A stretch of 64,000 bases of DNA, taken from Campylobacter sp. VBCF_01 NA2. Its GTDB lineage: Bacteria; Campylobacterota; Campylobacteria; Campylobacterales; Campylobacteraceae. The notes under the pieces are model-generated. The model saw nothing but the letters and a program-made list of their open reading frames with translations, did not search any database and was not told the DNA's origin. Both the position numbers and the translations under genes were made by a program. The stretch spans positions 124,001-188,000 of the forward strand of contig NZ_CP115607.1 in NCBI RefSeq assembly GCF_027797205.1. Reading direction: 5' to 3'. How positions within the stretch are numbered: position 1 is the first letter of the stretch; each line of letters opens with the position of its first letter. Below, in pieces: positions 26,128 to 36,600 of the stretch.

Positions 26128-28620
26128 TTAAATTTTTAATCTAGATTTGCTCATTAAGAGTGAAGGCAGGATTATGAGCGCGCCAAGCAACAAAAGTGCC
26201 ATTACAAGGCAGATCAAAAGCCCAAAATAAATCGTCGGCCAAAAATTGCTTATCATCATAACGCTAAATCCCAGAATTATCGCAAACGAAGTATAATACA
26301 TCGCATACCCGATACTAGCGTGGCTTGCGCGGATTGCTTCTGCGCTATCTTGCGTGCGCGCGAACTCGCGTCGGAAGCGAAATAGATAGTGTATGACATC
26401 ATCTACGCCGATACCGATACTAATCGCGGCAATCGTAATACTCATGATATCTAGCGGAATGCCCAAAATCCCCATTATCCCAAAGCAAACACAAAGTGGG
26501 ATTAAATTTACCACAATCGCGATAAATGCGTAGCTTAGCGAGCGGAAAATCAAGCAAAACAGCACAAACAAAACCCCAACCGTAATGCCAAGCGTGCCGA
26601 TTTGCGAGCTCATTAGGGTTTGGAGCATGTTGTTATAAAGCACCATTATACCGCTTACCTGCGCGCTTACGCCGTCATTTGCGAGCAATTTATCTAAATC
26701 ATTTTGCAAATTTTGCAAAAATTCATTTCTGCGCAAATTTGGATTGCTATCAATCGTGCGAACGCTAAAATGCGCCTCATTTTCTTCTATGCTAACATAG
26801 GGTGAAAGCACCATTTCTCGGTAGTTCTCAGGCAGTTCGGAGTAAATCAGGGCTAGCATTAAATCATCTAGCTCTTCGCCCGAGTTTATCTCACGCCCGA
26901 CTTGCAAAAGCGAGCTTAGAGAGCTTACTTGCCCGATAAATTTGTGATCGCTAATGTTTTGGTCTTTTAAAAATGCGTGAGTTTTGCCTATAATGCGCAT
27001 TTTTTGGGAGCTAAACCAGTATTTTGGGTCGTTTTCGTTCGCGGCGTATTCTGCCTCGAATTCGTCCATTTCCTCGCTTGGCGCGCTCTGCGATTTTGGG
27101 AATTTTATCACGATATCGAGTGGAATCGTGCCGCCAAGCTTGGTGTCGATGACTTCCATACCGGCATAAATCGGGGTATTTTCCTTAAAATATCCGATAA
27201 AGCTATTTTCCACACGCAATTTGCCAATGCCAAAAAGCCCAGCCAAAACAGCTAGCGCGCAAACTGCGTAAATTTTGCCTCTGTGATTTAGGGCTAAATT
27301 CGCACAAAAATGGGTGAAGCGAAACTGCTTCTCAAAACTGCGATTATTATGCGTGCGCCTAGATATGCTCATCACCGCGCCAAAGAGGCAAAACACCACG
27401 ACTAGCGAGCACGCAATTCCCACGCTCATCATAATTCCTAGCGAAATTACAGGCTTAATATCGCAGAAAATTAGCGACATAAATCCCACAATCGTGGTAA
27501 AAATCGCAAAAAAGCATGGCTTAGCCCGCTCGCGCAAGACCGCATATACTAGCTGGCGTTGCGAAAAGCTAGGAAATCTGGCGCTGTATTCGCGGTAAGC
27601 TACGATTAGGTGGATACATACTGAAACCGTGATGATTAGCACAAGGGCGATGAAATTTGAGCTAATTACGGTGATTTCAAAGCCCAAAAGCCCGAAAAGT
27701 CCGCTACTAATCGCCACTGAATAAAGGCAAATTATAAGCGGAAGCACGATGAATTTCGCCTGCCTAAAAAAGAGCCAAAAGCACGCTAGCAAAAGCACTA
27801 GCGCGCCCACGCCATAAGTGCTAAGATCATTTCTTACATAGCTTATCATATCATCGGCTATCATATTTATACCGCCCAAAAACAGCCGCTCGCTAGGGTG
27901 CGCGCTAGAAAATTCGGCGATTATGGCTCGAAGGTTTTGCAAATTTTCGTGGTCTTTAATGCGTAATTCATCTCTGTAAGCTTTGAAATTTTGCTCGGCA
28001 AGTTTTAAATTTTGCTTTAAATTTGAAATTTCGGAATTTGCCAAATTTGATTTTTTTGCCAAATTTAGGGCATTTTTCGCACTATCTCGCGCACGAAGCA
28101 ACTCTTCGTATTTTTTCTCTGGCTTTAAATTTATCAAAATTCCAGTCGTGCCAAAATCCGCGCTGACTAAATTTGAAGCGTAAAATGGGCTAGTTAGTAG
28201 CTCACGCTTAGCAGCGGCTAGGTCGATATCTGCGTCTTTTAGCGTGGGGATATGTTTTAAAAGCTCGCTCAAATCGCCCTTTTTGTTTAGTAAAAGCGGC
28301 ACATTTCCCAAATCCACCACGCTATCAACGAAATCTAGCGCGCTAAATTTGGCGTTAAGCTCTGCTATGTTTGATAGCGTCTGTTTGCTTAGCAAGTCTT
28401 GCGAGGGTGTGTATGCCACGACGAAAAAATTCGGCGTAGCATATCTCGCGCTAACTTCGCGCCAAATTTCAAGGTCTTTGTCGTTTTCTAAAAGCAGGGT
28501 TTGACTCGAAGCGTCTATTTCTAAATGTGTGCAAAAATAACCAAAAAAGAGCGCAAGAGCGCTAAATATAGCTAAAACGCTCTTTGGAAATTTGACAATT
28601 AAGCGAAAAATGCGTTTCAA
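26128..28620 (-). CDS. MMPL/RND-family lipid exporter
   Basis: 830 residues with RND topology: a first membrane helix near residue 12-30, a large periplasmic loop with a helical coiled-coil segment (about 140-235), six helices, a second periplasmic loop and a last group of helices. The acidic transmembrane motif appears as SIGIGVDDVIHYLFRFRRE. Related proteins move hydrophobic substrates such as hopanoids or phospholipids (HpnN class). It is the third gene after mlaA and mlaC and is likely part of a lipid-trafficking unit; substrate is inferred. Confidence 0.88.
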   Translation of the reverse strand: MKRIFRLIVKFPKSVLAIFSALALFFGYFCTHLEIDASSQTLLLENDKDLEIWREVSARYATPNFFVVAYTPSQDLLSKQTLSNIAELNAKFSALDFVDSVVDLGNVPLLLNKKGDLSELLKHIPTLKDADIDLAAAKRELLTSPFYASNLVSADFGTTGILINLKPEKKYEELLRARDSAKNALNLAKKSNLANSEISNLKQNLKLAEQNFKAYRDELRIKDHENLQNLRAIIAEFSSAHPSERLFLGGINMIADDMISYVRNDLSTYGVGALVLLLACFWLFFRQAKFIVLPLIICLYSVAISSGLFGLLGFEITVISSNFIALVLIITVSVCIHLIVAYREYSARFPSFSQRQLVYAVLRERAKPCFFAIFTTIVGFMSLIFCDIKPVISLGIMMSVGIACSLVVVFCLFGAVMSISRRTHNNRSFEKQFRFTHFCANLALNHRGKIYAVCALAVLAGLFGIGKLRVENSFIGYFKENTPIYAGMEVIDTKLGGTIPLDIVIKFPKSQSAPSEEMDEFEAEYAANENDPKYWFSSQKMRIIGKTHAFLKDQNISDHKFIGQVSSLSSLLQVGREINSGEELDDLMLALIYSELPENYREMVLSPYVSIEENEAHFSVRTIDSNPNLRRNEFLQNLQNDLDKLLANDGVSAQVSGIMVLYNNMLQTLMSSQIGTLGITVGVLFVLFCLIFRSLSYAFIAIVVNLIPLCVCFGIMGILGIPLDIMSITIAAISIGIGVDDVIHYLFRFRREFARTQDSAEAIRASHASIGYAMYYTSFAIILGFSVMMISNFWPTIYFGLLICLVMALLLLGALIILPSLLMSKSRLKI

Positions 28621-28623
28621 GCG

Positions 28624-29211
28624 TTATTTGCCACTTTCGATTACGGTCGCATTAAGGCGTTTCAATAGCTCGTCAAAGCCCAAATTTTGCGCGACATCAC
28701 CAAATTGTGAGCGGTAGGTTTGGATTAGGCTAACGCCCACGATATCGACATCGTAAATGCGCCAATCGCTTCCAGTCGGGAAAAATTTAAAATCTATTGC
28801 GTAGTTTTTATCTTCGCCGATGATTTGCGTTTTTAGCACGCGTCTTTTTTCGCTTGGAGCTTCTTTGCTTAAAATTTTCATATCTTGGTCGGTATAAAGT
28901 GAGAGTTTATCGATAAATGAGCGTTTCAAATGCGCCTCGTAAGCTTTGTTAAACTCGGCGATTTGGGCGTCTGAAAGGTTCGCATAATGCTTGGCAAGGG
29001 ATAGTTTTGCCATTTGTTTATAGTCGAAATACTCATCAAATAGGGCGAAAATTTTGGCTGGTTTAGCGTCCTTTGCGAGCGCGCCGTCTCTCATAATCGA
29101 AACTGCTGTGGCGACCTTTTGGCTCATTACTGGCTCGATATCAGCGTCGCTAATAGCGTGTGAAAAACTAAAAAGCAAAAACGCCAAAGTTAAAATTTTA
29201 AAAAATTTCAT
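28624..29211 (-). CDS. mlaC: MlaC-family periplasmic phospholipid-binding protein (Ttg2D)
   Basis: 195 residues with an N-terminal signal peptide (KFFKILTLAFLLFSFSHA). The body matches the Tol/Ttg2D fold: FDEYFDYKQMAKLSLAKHY and YRSQFGDVAQNLGFDELL-type C-terminal segment. MlaC shuttles phospholipid between the outer-membrane MlaA and an inner-membrane partner. Here the adjacent inner-membrane gene is an MMPL protein rather than mlaFEDB. Confidence 0.9.
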   Translation of the reverse strand: MKFFKILTLAFLLFSFSHAISDADIEPVMSQKVATAVSIMRDGALAKDAKPAKIFALFDEYFDYKQMAKLSLAKHYANLSDAQIAEFNKAYEAHLKRSFIDKLSLYTDQDMKILSKEAPSEKRRVLKTQIIGEDKNYAIDFKFFPTGSDWRIYDVDIVGVSLIQTYRSQFGDVAQNLGFDELLKRLNATVIESGK

Positions 29212-29213
29212 TT

Positions 29214-29924
29214 TTATTCCTTTATTTTTTGTTCTCTGCTTTGCTCATAAGCATCGCGTAAAAATGGGTATAAATCCACAGCCCCGCTTGTCATTTTCTC
29301 GTAAAATTCAGGATCGCGAGAGTAATCGTTAAAAATCCTAAACGCATTTACCGACATGCTCACGGTGTTATCGTCGATATAATTTATCGGATTGGTGAAA
29401 AAATCGCCCACAAGCCCGAAAGTATCGCGCAGGTTGCTAGACCCTAGTATCGGCCAGACGATATGCGGTCCTGCTGGCACGCCCCAGTATCCTAGCGTTT
29501 GCCCGAAATCCTCATCGTGGCGCGGTATGTTAAAATGCAAAGTCGCCGCGTCGCTAAGCCCAGCAAAACCGATTGTAGTGTTTATCAAAAATCTCTTTGT
29601 CTCGTCCCATGAGTTTTCGAATTTGCCCTGTAAAAGGTTGTTTGTCAGGCGCATTGGATACATTAGATTGTGGAAAAAGTTCGCAAACGCCCCTTGTATG
29701 GGATCTGGCATGACATAATCATAGCCTGTGGCCACAGGTGTCACCAAATAGCGATAAAACACATCGTTAAAGCCAGTCATTACGCGGTTATAGCCACTTA
29801 GTGGATCGAAAACTTCCTTTTGACTATACTCGGCGTCAAACTCATCAATCTCAGCGCTAGTATCGGTAGCATACAGCGCACAGCTACACGCAACAGCGCA
29901 TAAAAAAGCTCTATGAAATTTCAA
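29214..29924 (-). CDS. mlaA: MlaA (VacJ)-family outer-membrane lipid-asymmetry protein
   Basis: 236 residues, TTG start. Signal peptide ends around CALYATD; a lipobox-like AVACS occurs in it but the cleavage site is unclear. The family core is present: DPLSGYNRVMTGFND, RLTNNLLQGKFENSWDE, RFLINTTIGFAGLSD, EDFGQTLGYWGV and GPHIVWPILGSSNLRD. First gene of the mlaA-mlaC-MMPL operon, with 2-3 base gaps. Confidence 0.93.
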   Translation of the reverse strand: MKFHRAFLCAVACSCALYATDTSAEIDEFDAEYSQKEVFDPLSGYNRVMTGFNDVFYRYLVTPVATGYDYVMPDPIQGAFANFFHNLMYPMRLTNNLLQGKFENSWDETKRFLINTTIGFAGLSDAATLHFNIPRHDEDFGQTLGYWGVPAGPHIVWPILGSSNLRDTFGLVGDFFTNPINYIDDNTVSMSVNAFRIFNDYSRDPEFYEKMTSGAVDLYPFLRDAYEQSREQKIKE

Positions 29925-30110
29925 CCCTTATCCTTTTAAATTTAATCGAAAGGGCGATTTTACAAAATTTAAGTAAATTTTTGTCTATGTGTGAAATTAA
30001 AATTAAAATAATGAAATAAAATCCCATAAAAAGGTATTTTTAAGCTTTTTAAATATATTATTTTATACAAATAAAATCACAAAAAGTAAATGAAATAAAA
30101 AGGAAAATTT

Positions 30111-30887
30111 ATGAACGCTAAATTTGCGCTAGAACTTTATCTTAGCAAGGATACGACGCTGATTTCACGCCATATCGCCCTGCTAAAAGCTGTCGATGAG
30201 ACCAAATCAATCACCAAAGCCGCCCAAAAAATCGGCATTAGCTATAAAAACTGCTGGGATAGCCTAAATTTGATAAACAACGCTAGCAAAAAGCCTCTGA
30301 TTTCTCGCGCGCAAGGCTCGAAAAAAAATAGTGGCTCGGAGCTTACTGACTACGCTAAAAGCCTAATTCGCTCGTATGATATCATCAGCAGGGTTGGGGA
30401 TAGCTTTTTGGAGCAAATTTTAAAGGCCGATGATATCAGCGATGAAAATTTAATCGCCTTGGAGCGAATTGGCATAAAACTCTCAGCCAGAAATCAATTA
30501 AACGCCGTTATTAGCGAGATTAGCAGAGGCGCGGTCGATAGCATAATCACGCTCATGCTTTCAGGTGGCCAGAAGCTAGATGCGCAAATCACAATCGAAA
30601 GTGAAAAAAACCTAGAATTAAGGCCCGGCAAAGAGGTTTTGCTAATATTCAAAGCCCCAAGTGTGAAAATTTTAAAAGGCGAAAATTTGGGCGAGCCCAA
30701 CGGCGTGAAATGCAAAATCAGTGATGTCAAAATCGGCATTAAAAACGCTCAAATTTGCCTTGATACCGCAGGTCATCAAAACATAATCGCCATAATCTCG
30801 CGCAAAAGCGCAAATGAGCTAAATTTGGGCGTGGGCGATGAGGTGATGGCGTGCATAGAGCCTGATGATATCATTATCGGCGTGTGA
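30111..30887 (+). CDS. modE: ModE-family molybdate-responsive regulator
   Basis: 258 residues. N-terminal LysR-like winged helix (about 20-90: ETKSITKAAQKIGISYKNCW), then two tandem TOBE/Mop domains (about 120-190 and 195-258) that bind molybdate. E. coli ModE has the same plan. Position directly upstream of modA in the same direction suggests autoregulation or control of the transporter operon. No convincing ModE box could be assigned in the 186-base upstream gap. Confidence 0.9.
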   Translation: MNAKFALELYLSKDTTLISRHIALLKAVDETKSITKAAQKIGISYKNCWDSLNLINNASKKPLISRAQGSKKNSGSELTDYAKSLIRSYDIISRVGDSFLEQILKADDISDENLIALERIGIKLSARNQLNAVISEISRGAVDSIITLMLSGGQKLDAQITIESEKNLELRPGKEVLLIFKAPSVKILKGENLGEPNGVKCKISDVKIGIKNAQICLDTAGHQNIIAIISRKSANELNLGVGDEVMACIEPDDIIIGV

Positions 30888-30936
30888 TTTGAGTGATAAA
30901 TTTTAAAATTTAAAATCCATTTTTTAAGGAGAATTT

Positions 30937-31704
30937 ATGAAACACAAATTTTTACTTTGCGCTCTTGCGCTATGTGGCGTGCTAAATGCGGGCGAGGTAT
31001 CTATCGCAGCGGCTGCGAATACGACTTACGCTTTTGACGAGATTAAGTCTGAGTTTGAAAAGCTAAACCCAGATACTAAGCTAAATGTGAGCCTTGGCGC
31101 AAGTGGTGCGCTAAATACGCAGATAAAAAACGGCGCACCATTTGATATTTTTATGGCGGCTGATATGAAATTTGCCGATGATTTGTTTGAGGCTGGTTTT
31201 GCTACGGCAAAAGCGCAAACTTACGCCAAGGGCAAGGTTGCAATGCTAAGCGTGCGTGGCGTGGATTTAGGGAAAGGGCTTGATGCGCTAAAAGACGAAA
31301 AGGTAAAAACGATTTCTATCGCAAACCCAAAAACAGCCCCTTACGGCACAGCCAGCGTAAATGCTATGCAAAAAGCTGAAATTTATGATAGCGTAAAAGG
31401 AAAAATCGTCGAGGCTAAATCAATCGGCGAAGCCCTAACACAGACGCTAAGTGCGGCTGATGTGGGATTTATCGCAGCCAGTGCGATGTATGCGCCAAAA
31501 ATGAAAGAGAGTGGTTGCAATGAAAGTGCATGCGAGGAGGGCAAACATTTCGTGCTGGTGCCTAGCTCGCTTTACGAGCCGATCGCGCAAGGCATGGTAA
31601 TACTTAAAAAAGCCGAAAATAACGCCGAAGCAAAGGCATTTTATGACTTTATTTTAAGCGATAAGGGCAGAGAAATTTTCGCTAAATACGGATATGAGTT
31701 TTGA
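30937..31704 (+). CDS. modA: Molybdate ABC transporter, periplasmic binding protein
   Basis: 255 residues with signal peptide (KHKFLLCALALCGVLNAG). The ligand-binding core shows AAAANTTYAFDEI, SLGASGALNTQIKNGAPFDIFMAADMKFAD and NPKTAPYGTASVN, typical of ModA. Ligand could be molybdate or tungstate; ModE upstream favours molybdate. The AAGGAG ribosome site lies at 30927-30932. Confidence 0.93.
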   Translation: MKHKFLLCALALCGVLNAGEVSIAAAANTTYAFDEIKSEFEKLNPDTKLNVSLGASGALNTQIKNGAPFDIFMAADMKFADDLFEAGFATAKAQTYAKGKVAMLSVRGVDLGKGLDALKDEKVKTISIANPKTAPYGTASVNAMQKAEIYDSVKGKIVEAKSIGEALTQTLSAADVGFIAASAMYAPKMKESGCNESACEEGKHFVLVPSSLYEPIAQGMVILKKAENNAEAKAFYDFILSDKGREIFAKYGYEF

Positions 31705-32084
31705 GAGTTAGGGTAGAGCAAATTTTAGCGAGCGAGGGAATTTATAAAATTCTTTTCTCTCACGGGCTTTGCGGAGTTTTTTTAGAACTCCCAAAGCCCC
31801 TTAGTGTGGGATTAGGCGTAGAAATTGGCTTTAAAGCGACGCAGGCAGTATTAGCGCGCAAAAAATGTGAAATTTCGGCAGAAAATGAAATTTGCGCCAA
31901 AATTTCAGATATTAAATTTGGCGAAATTTTATCAAATTTAAGCTTTTGCAAAAGCGGGCAAAATTTAGAATTTGACATTATCGCAACCACGCAGAGCGTG
32001 CGAAATTTAGGGCTTTGCGTGGGCGATGAAATTTACATTTACGCAAATGCAAGCGCGATTTTTATAGAGAAAATTTATGATTAA
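31701..32084 (+). CDS. Stand-alone TOBE/Mop-domain molybdate-binding protein
   Basis: 127 residues, TTG start overlapping the modA stop. The C-terminal half (LGLCVGDEIYIYANASAIFI) resembles the molbindin/TOBE end found in ModE and ModC, and the N-terminal half has a similar but diverged pattern. C. jejuni has an equivalent gene in its mod operon (Cj0302c, from memory). It may store or sense molybdate. Confidence 0.75.
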   Translation: MRVRVEQILASEGIYKILFSHGLCGVFLELPKPLSVGLGVEIGFKATQAVLARKKCEISAENEICAKISDIKFGEILSNLSFCKSGQNLEFDIIATTQSVRNLGLCVGDEIYIYANASAIFIEKIYD

Positions 32085-32940
32085 GATTGATTGTGAAAAA
32101 CGGCTAAACGAAAATTTTAAAATCAGCGTGAATTTAGAGATAAAAAAGGGCGCCTTTGTCTGTCTGTATGGGGCTAGCGGATCTGGTAAAACCACGATTT
32201 TAAGGCTACTTGCTGGCTTTATGAAAATAGATAGCGGGGCGATTACAAACGGCGAAATCGCGCTAGATAATGGGCGAAAATTTATGCACGCTAAGCAGCG
32301 TAAAATCGGCTTTTTGTTCCAAGACTACGCGCTTTTTGAGAATATGAGCGTGATAGAAAATCTACTTTTTGCCAAAAAAGATTTGCAAAAAGCGGGCGAA
32401 ATGCTAAAATTTTTAGAGCTTGAAAAATACGCAAATTTCGCTATTTCGCAGCTCTCTGGCGGACAAAAACAGCGCGTGGCACTTGCTCGTGCGCTCATGC
32501 AAAGCCCAGAAATTTTGCTACTTGATGAGCCATTATCGGCGCTGGATTACAAAATCCGTGAAAAAATCCAAGACTATCTCAAAAAAATCCATGAGAAATT
32601 TCGCCCTACAATTATCCTTGTCAGCCACGATATCAGCGAGATTTACAGGCTGTGCGAGCGTGTGTATGAGCTAAAAAATGGAAGCCTTGTGCGCGAGGGC
32701 TCGCCAAGTGAAATTTTCTTGCAAACTAGCGGTTCGCAAAAATTTAGCTTTCGTGGCAAGGTGGTTGCTTTGCGCGAAGCAGGTGGCGTAAATATCGCTA
32801 TAATCGCTGTTGGGGCGCAACTTTGCGAAGTGGTTTTAAGCGTGAGCGAGGCTAGGGATTTGCGCGTGGGCGATAGCGTGAGCGTGGGCGCAAAGGCCTT
32901 TAATATAAATTTGAAAAAAATCGAGGAAAACAGTGATTGA
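32077..32940 (+). CDS. modC: Molybdate ABC transporter, ATPase
   Basis: 287 residues. Walker A GASGSGKTT, signature LSGGQKQRVALARAL, Walker B ILLLDEPLSALD and switch histidine ILVSHD are intact. A C-terminal ~65-residue TOBE domain binds oxyanion for feedback inhibition. Overlaps both neighbours by 8 bases. Confidence 0.95.
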   Translation: MIKIDCEKRLNENFKISVNLEIKKGAFVCLYGASGSGKTTILRLLAGFMKIDSGAITNGEIALDNGRKFMHAKQRKIGFLFQDYALFENMSVIENLLFAKKDLQKAGEMLKFLELEKYANFAISQLSGGQKQRVALARALMQSPEILLLDEPLSALDYKIREKIQDYLKKIHEKFRPTIILVSHDISEIYRLCERVYELKNGSLVREGSPSEIFLQTSGSQKFSFRGKVVALREAGGVNIAIIAVGAQLCEVVLSVSEARDLRVGDSVSVGAKAFNINLKKIEENSD

Positions 32941-33622
32941 AGCTTTACAAAATTTAGACCTTACGCCGTTTTTGATTTCGCTTAAACTCTCGGTGGTGAC
33001 GACATTTACTCTGTTTTGGATTTGCCTGTTTTTGGCATATTTTATGGCGTATAGGGAGTTTCGCGCCAAAAGTGTGATTGAAAGCATCATTTCGCTTCCA
33101 CTCGTGCTTCCACCAAGCGTGCTAGGATTTTATCTGCTTGTGTTTTTATCGCCGTATTCGACGCTTGGCAGGTTTTTCGATGAAAATTTTGGTGTGCGAT
33201 TTGTCTTTAATTTCAGCGGTTTGGTGATTGCAAGCTGTATTTACTCTCTACCATTTATGTTTTCACCCCTGCTTAGCGGCTTTCGTTCGCTTCCAATCTC
33301 GCTTCGCCACGCTTCGTGGTCGCTAGGCAAGGGGTTTTTTGCTACGCTTTTTAGGGTGCTACTACCTGCGATGAAACCGTCCTTGATAAGCGCTGTGGTG
33401 ATATGCTTCGCGCACACTATGGGAGAGTTTGGCGTGGTGCTGATGATAGGAGGCTCTGTGAGCGAGCAGACTAAGGTGGCTTCGATCGCGATTTATGAGG
33501 CGACTGAAATTTTGGATTTTACCAGCGCGCATTTATACTCGGCGATTATGCTGATTTTTAGCTTTTTGGTGCTTTTGGCTATGCATTTTTTGGGTGAAAG
33601 GTCAAATAAAATAAGACTTTAA
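32933..33622 (+). CDS. modB: Molybdate ABC transporter, permease
   Basis: 229 residues, GTG start within the end of modC. Five to six membrane helices; the EAA loop is LPISLRHASWSLGKGFFATLF and HTMGEFGVVLMIGG matches ModB. Last gene of the mod operon. Confidence 0.95.
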   Translation: MIEALQNLDLTPFLISLKLSVVTTFTLFWICLFLAYFMAYREFRAKSVIESIISLPLVLPPSVLGFYLLVFLSPYSTLGRFFDENFGVRFVFNFSGLVIASCIYSLPFMFSPLLSGFRSLPISLRHASWSLGKGFFATLFRVLLPAMKPSLISAVVICFAHTMGEFGVVLMIGGSVSEQTKVASIAIYEATEILDFTSAHLYSAIMLIFSFLVLLAMHFLGERSNKIRL

Positions 33623-33634
33623 TCACTTTTTTGC

Positions 33635-33640
33635 TAAAAT
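33635..33640 (+). promoter_or_regulatory. Extended -10 promoter of the GGDEF/EAL gene
   Basis: TTTTTGCTAAAATGG gives TGC-TAAAAT 31 bases before the ATG at 33672. Same sequence as upstream of mqnP and rlmB. Confidence 0.55.
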
Positions 33641-33671
33641 GGCGCGAAAAATTTAAATTTTTGGCATAAAA

Positions 33672-36600
33672 ATGGAAGATAAAAGAGTAATAACCAAACG
33701 ATTTTTTATAGCTTTGATTCTTGGAATTTTGGCTATTTTTGCGCTTGTTTTTTGCATTTTTGGCTTTGTGGGCTCAAATATCCAAGCCGAGCTTTCTACC
33801 AAATTAAGCGTAGCAAAAAATGCTGTAAAAGACCGCAACGCTGAGCTTTTTAGCGAACTTCAAATTTTATCTGAAAACCTTAAAACCTATCAAGGTTTAA
33901 AAACCGAAAACGAGTATGCAAGAAGAACCTTGTATTTCCGTCTCATCGAGCATACAGCCTCGCAAAAGCAAAATTTCGACGCGATTTTTTATGTCAGGGC
34001 TGTGGGTAATAAAGACGAGGTTATAGCTTCTTATTTTAATGATTCTGCTATGGCAAATTTGGGCGAACTTAGGCCTGACAATTTTATCTCAAAAATCAAA
34101 GACAACCGCTATATATCGCGCTTCATGCAGATTAATGGCGCAAATAGATATTTTTTGATCCAAAAGGTCGAGGCAAATACATTTTTGATAGCCTTTGCAA
34201 ACACAACCTCGCTAAATGACAAATTTACCGGCCTTGGCGAAATTTTGATTTTTAACAAAGAGGGCGAAATTTTTAATATCACAAACGATATTTTCGCACT
34301 TTATACAAATAGATTTGATTTCGAAGGCGAGAAAAAACTCAAAATTTTAAAAAGCCTTGGAGAGCGCAAGTTTGTCTATTTTGAGAAATTTGACGATTCA
34401 AACAATTTCATAATGATAAGCAAAAATTTAAAAGAATATCTAAGCTTAAAAAACCTTTTGGTTTTGCTAGCGCTTGGGTTTTTGTTTTTGTATTTGCTAA
34501 TCACTTTGACAAATTACAAATTTTTAAAACGCCGAATTTTCGAGCCTTTGCACCTGCTTCACAGCTCTGTTTCAGGTGGCGTTTATAAGGCCACGGCGAG
34601 TAAAATCGAAACCATGGGCGCGCTAGATCAAATTTTAGAAATCGCGCAAAAACTCGATGAAAGCGTGCAGTATTCGGGCAGGGCTAGCAAGGTGGATTTC
34701 ACATTTATCGACGCGCTGAAAAAAAGCTCGCTAATGATTTTTAGCGTCGAAAACACAAATGGCATGATAAACAACGCTAGCCTTAGAGCCAAGGAGCTTT
34801 ACGGCGATGATATCGTGGGCAAAAATATCTTTACACTAGAAGCGACTTCGTTGTATGAAAACGCCCGCCAAAGCCAAATTTCACTTTACACCAAAGAAAA
34901 TTATGTTATCCACACGCACGATACCCCAAACGGCAAAAAGGATATGTATATCAAAAAGACCTTTGTGCGCAATGGCGAGGATATTTTGGTGCTTTATGTC
35001 CTACTTGATGCCTCAAAATACCGCAAATTTTACACCGATACCAAAGAGAAGTATAAATATCTAAATGACGCCCCAATCGTAACCGTAGTCATCAAAGGTG
35101 GCGAAATAATCGATGTCAGCGCTAGTTCGCGTGAAATTTGGGGATATGAAAATACTCAAATTTTAGAGGGCAAAACATATTTTTGGAGCTTATTTCAAAA
35201 AAGCGACGCCGATTCTTTGCAAAACGAGCTAAGAAACCTTATGAGCGATACTAGGCAAAATAACGAGGTTACAAAGCGGGTTTATCCGATTTTGCATAGA
35301 AATTCGATTAGGGCGTTTTATGAGATTACGATTTGTCTGTATAAAAAAGAGCGCAAAGTCGTTATGTATTTTACCAACATACACGATAAGCTCATGGAAA
35401 TCAACAAACTCAAATCAGATATGAAAAGCAACGAAGAGCTTTTAAAAACCAGATCGTATAGCCCATGCACGATTGATTTGCTAGCCAAAAAAATCATGCT
35501 TAGCAAAGAGTATATGGAGATTTTAGGTAGTAAGGAAGCTAGCGTCGATACAGAGATGAGTATAGGCGATTTCGTAGCGAAAATTTACTATGTGGATTTA
35601 AAGAAATTTAACGACGAACTTAACAAATGCAAGCTAGGCATAAGTGATGAAATTTCATGCGAAATCAGAATCAAGCTAAACGACGAGCTAAGCGATAACG
35701 ACGAGCTAAAATACGCGTGGATTAGCCTACAAGGATATGCTAGCAAAAAAGAAAAAAGAAGTGGCGGTGCCGAAGAAATCGTCGCTACTATCGAGGATAT
35801 CACTGCTAAAAAAGACATTGAAGCTGAGTTAAATCTAAATTCAAATGTATTTTTAAGGTCGTTAGAAGCGATTGTCATCACAGATGATATCGGTAGGATT
35901 ATCCGCGCAAATAGGGCATTTTATACGATTATGCAATTTAGCGAAACCGATGTCGTGGGCGAGGTGCCAGAGTATTTCAGAGTCGATCATGACGGCGGTA
36001 TAATGGGCGAAATCAAGGAAAAACTAGACAAAGAGAGCCTAAGCTATACAGATGAAATTTACTGCGTCAAGAAAAACGGCGATGATTTCCCTGCGCTGTT
36101 TTCGGCTATCGCGATAAAAGATGAATTTGGCGTGGTAAGCAACTATATTTTAATGTTTAACGAAATTTCTGAGATTAAGAAAAAAGAGAGCGAGCTTGTC
36201 AAAATCGCTCACCACGACGCGCTTACAGGCTTGCCAAATAGAATCTACATTATGAACGCAGCGGGCGAGTATCTAAGCGCGGCAAAGGAACAAAACAAGC
36301 TTGCGGCTGTGCTATTTATAGATTTTGACGGATTTAAGGCGATTAATGATAATTTCGGCCACGATGTGGGGGATTTGTTTTTGCAAGAGGTCAGCAAGAC
36401 TATGAATAACCTACTTCGCAAGGGCGATATTTTAGCCAGACTTGGCGGAGATGAGTTTGGCGCGATTATCGGGGATTTGAAAGACGAAAAAGCAGCGCAC
36501 GCGCTATTAGAGCGACTTTTAGGAATTGCGAATAAAAAATTTAATCTTGATGGCAACGAGGTAAGCGCGAGCGTGAGCGTGGGCGCGGCGTTTTACGACG

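Noticed and set aside
29925..30110. ModE operator upstream of modE
   Set aside because: The gap is AT-rich with many weak repeats; none matched a two-half-site ModE box well enough to report.
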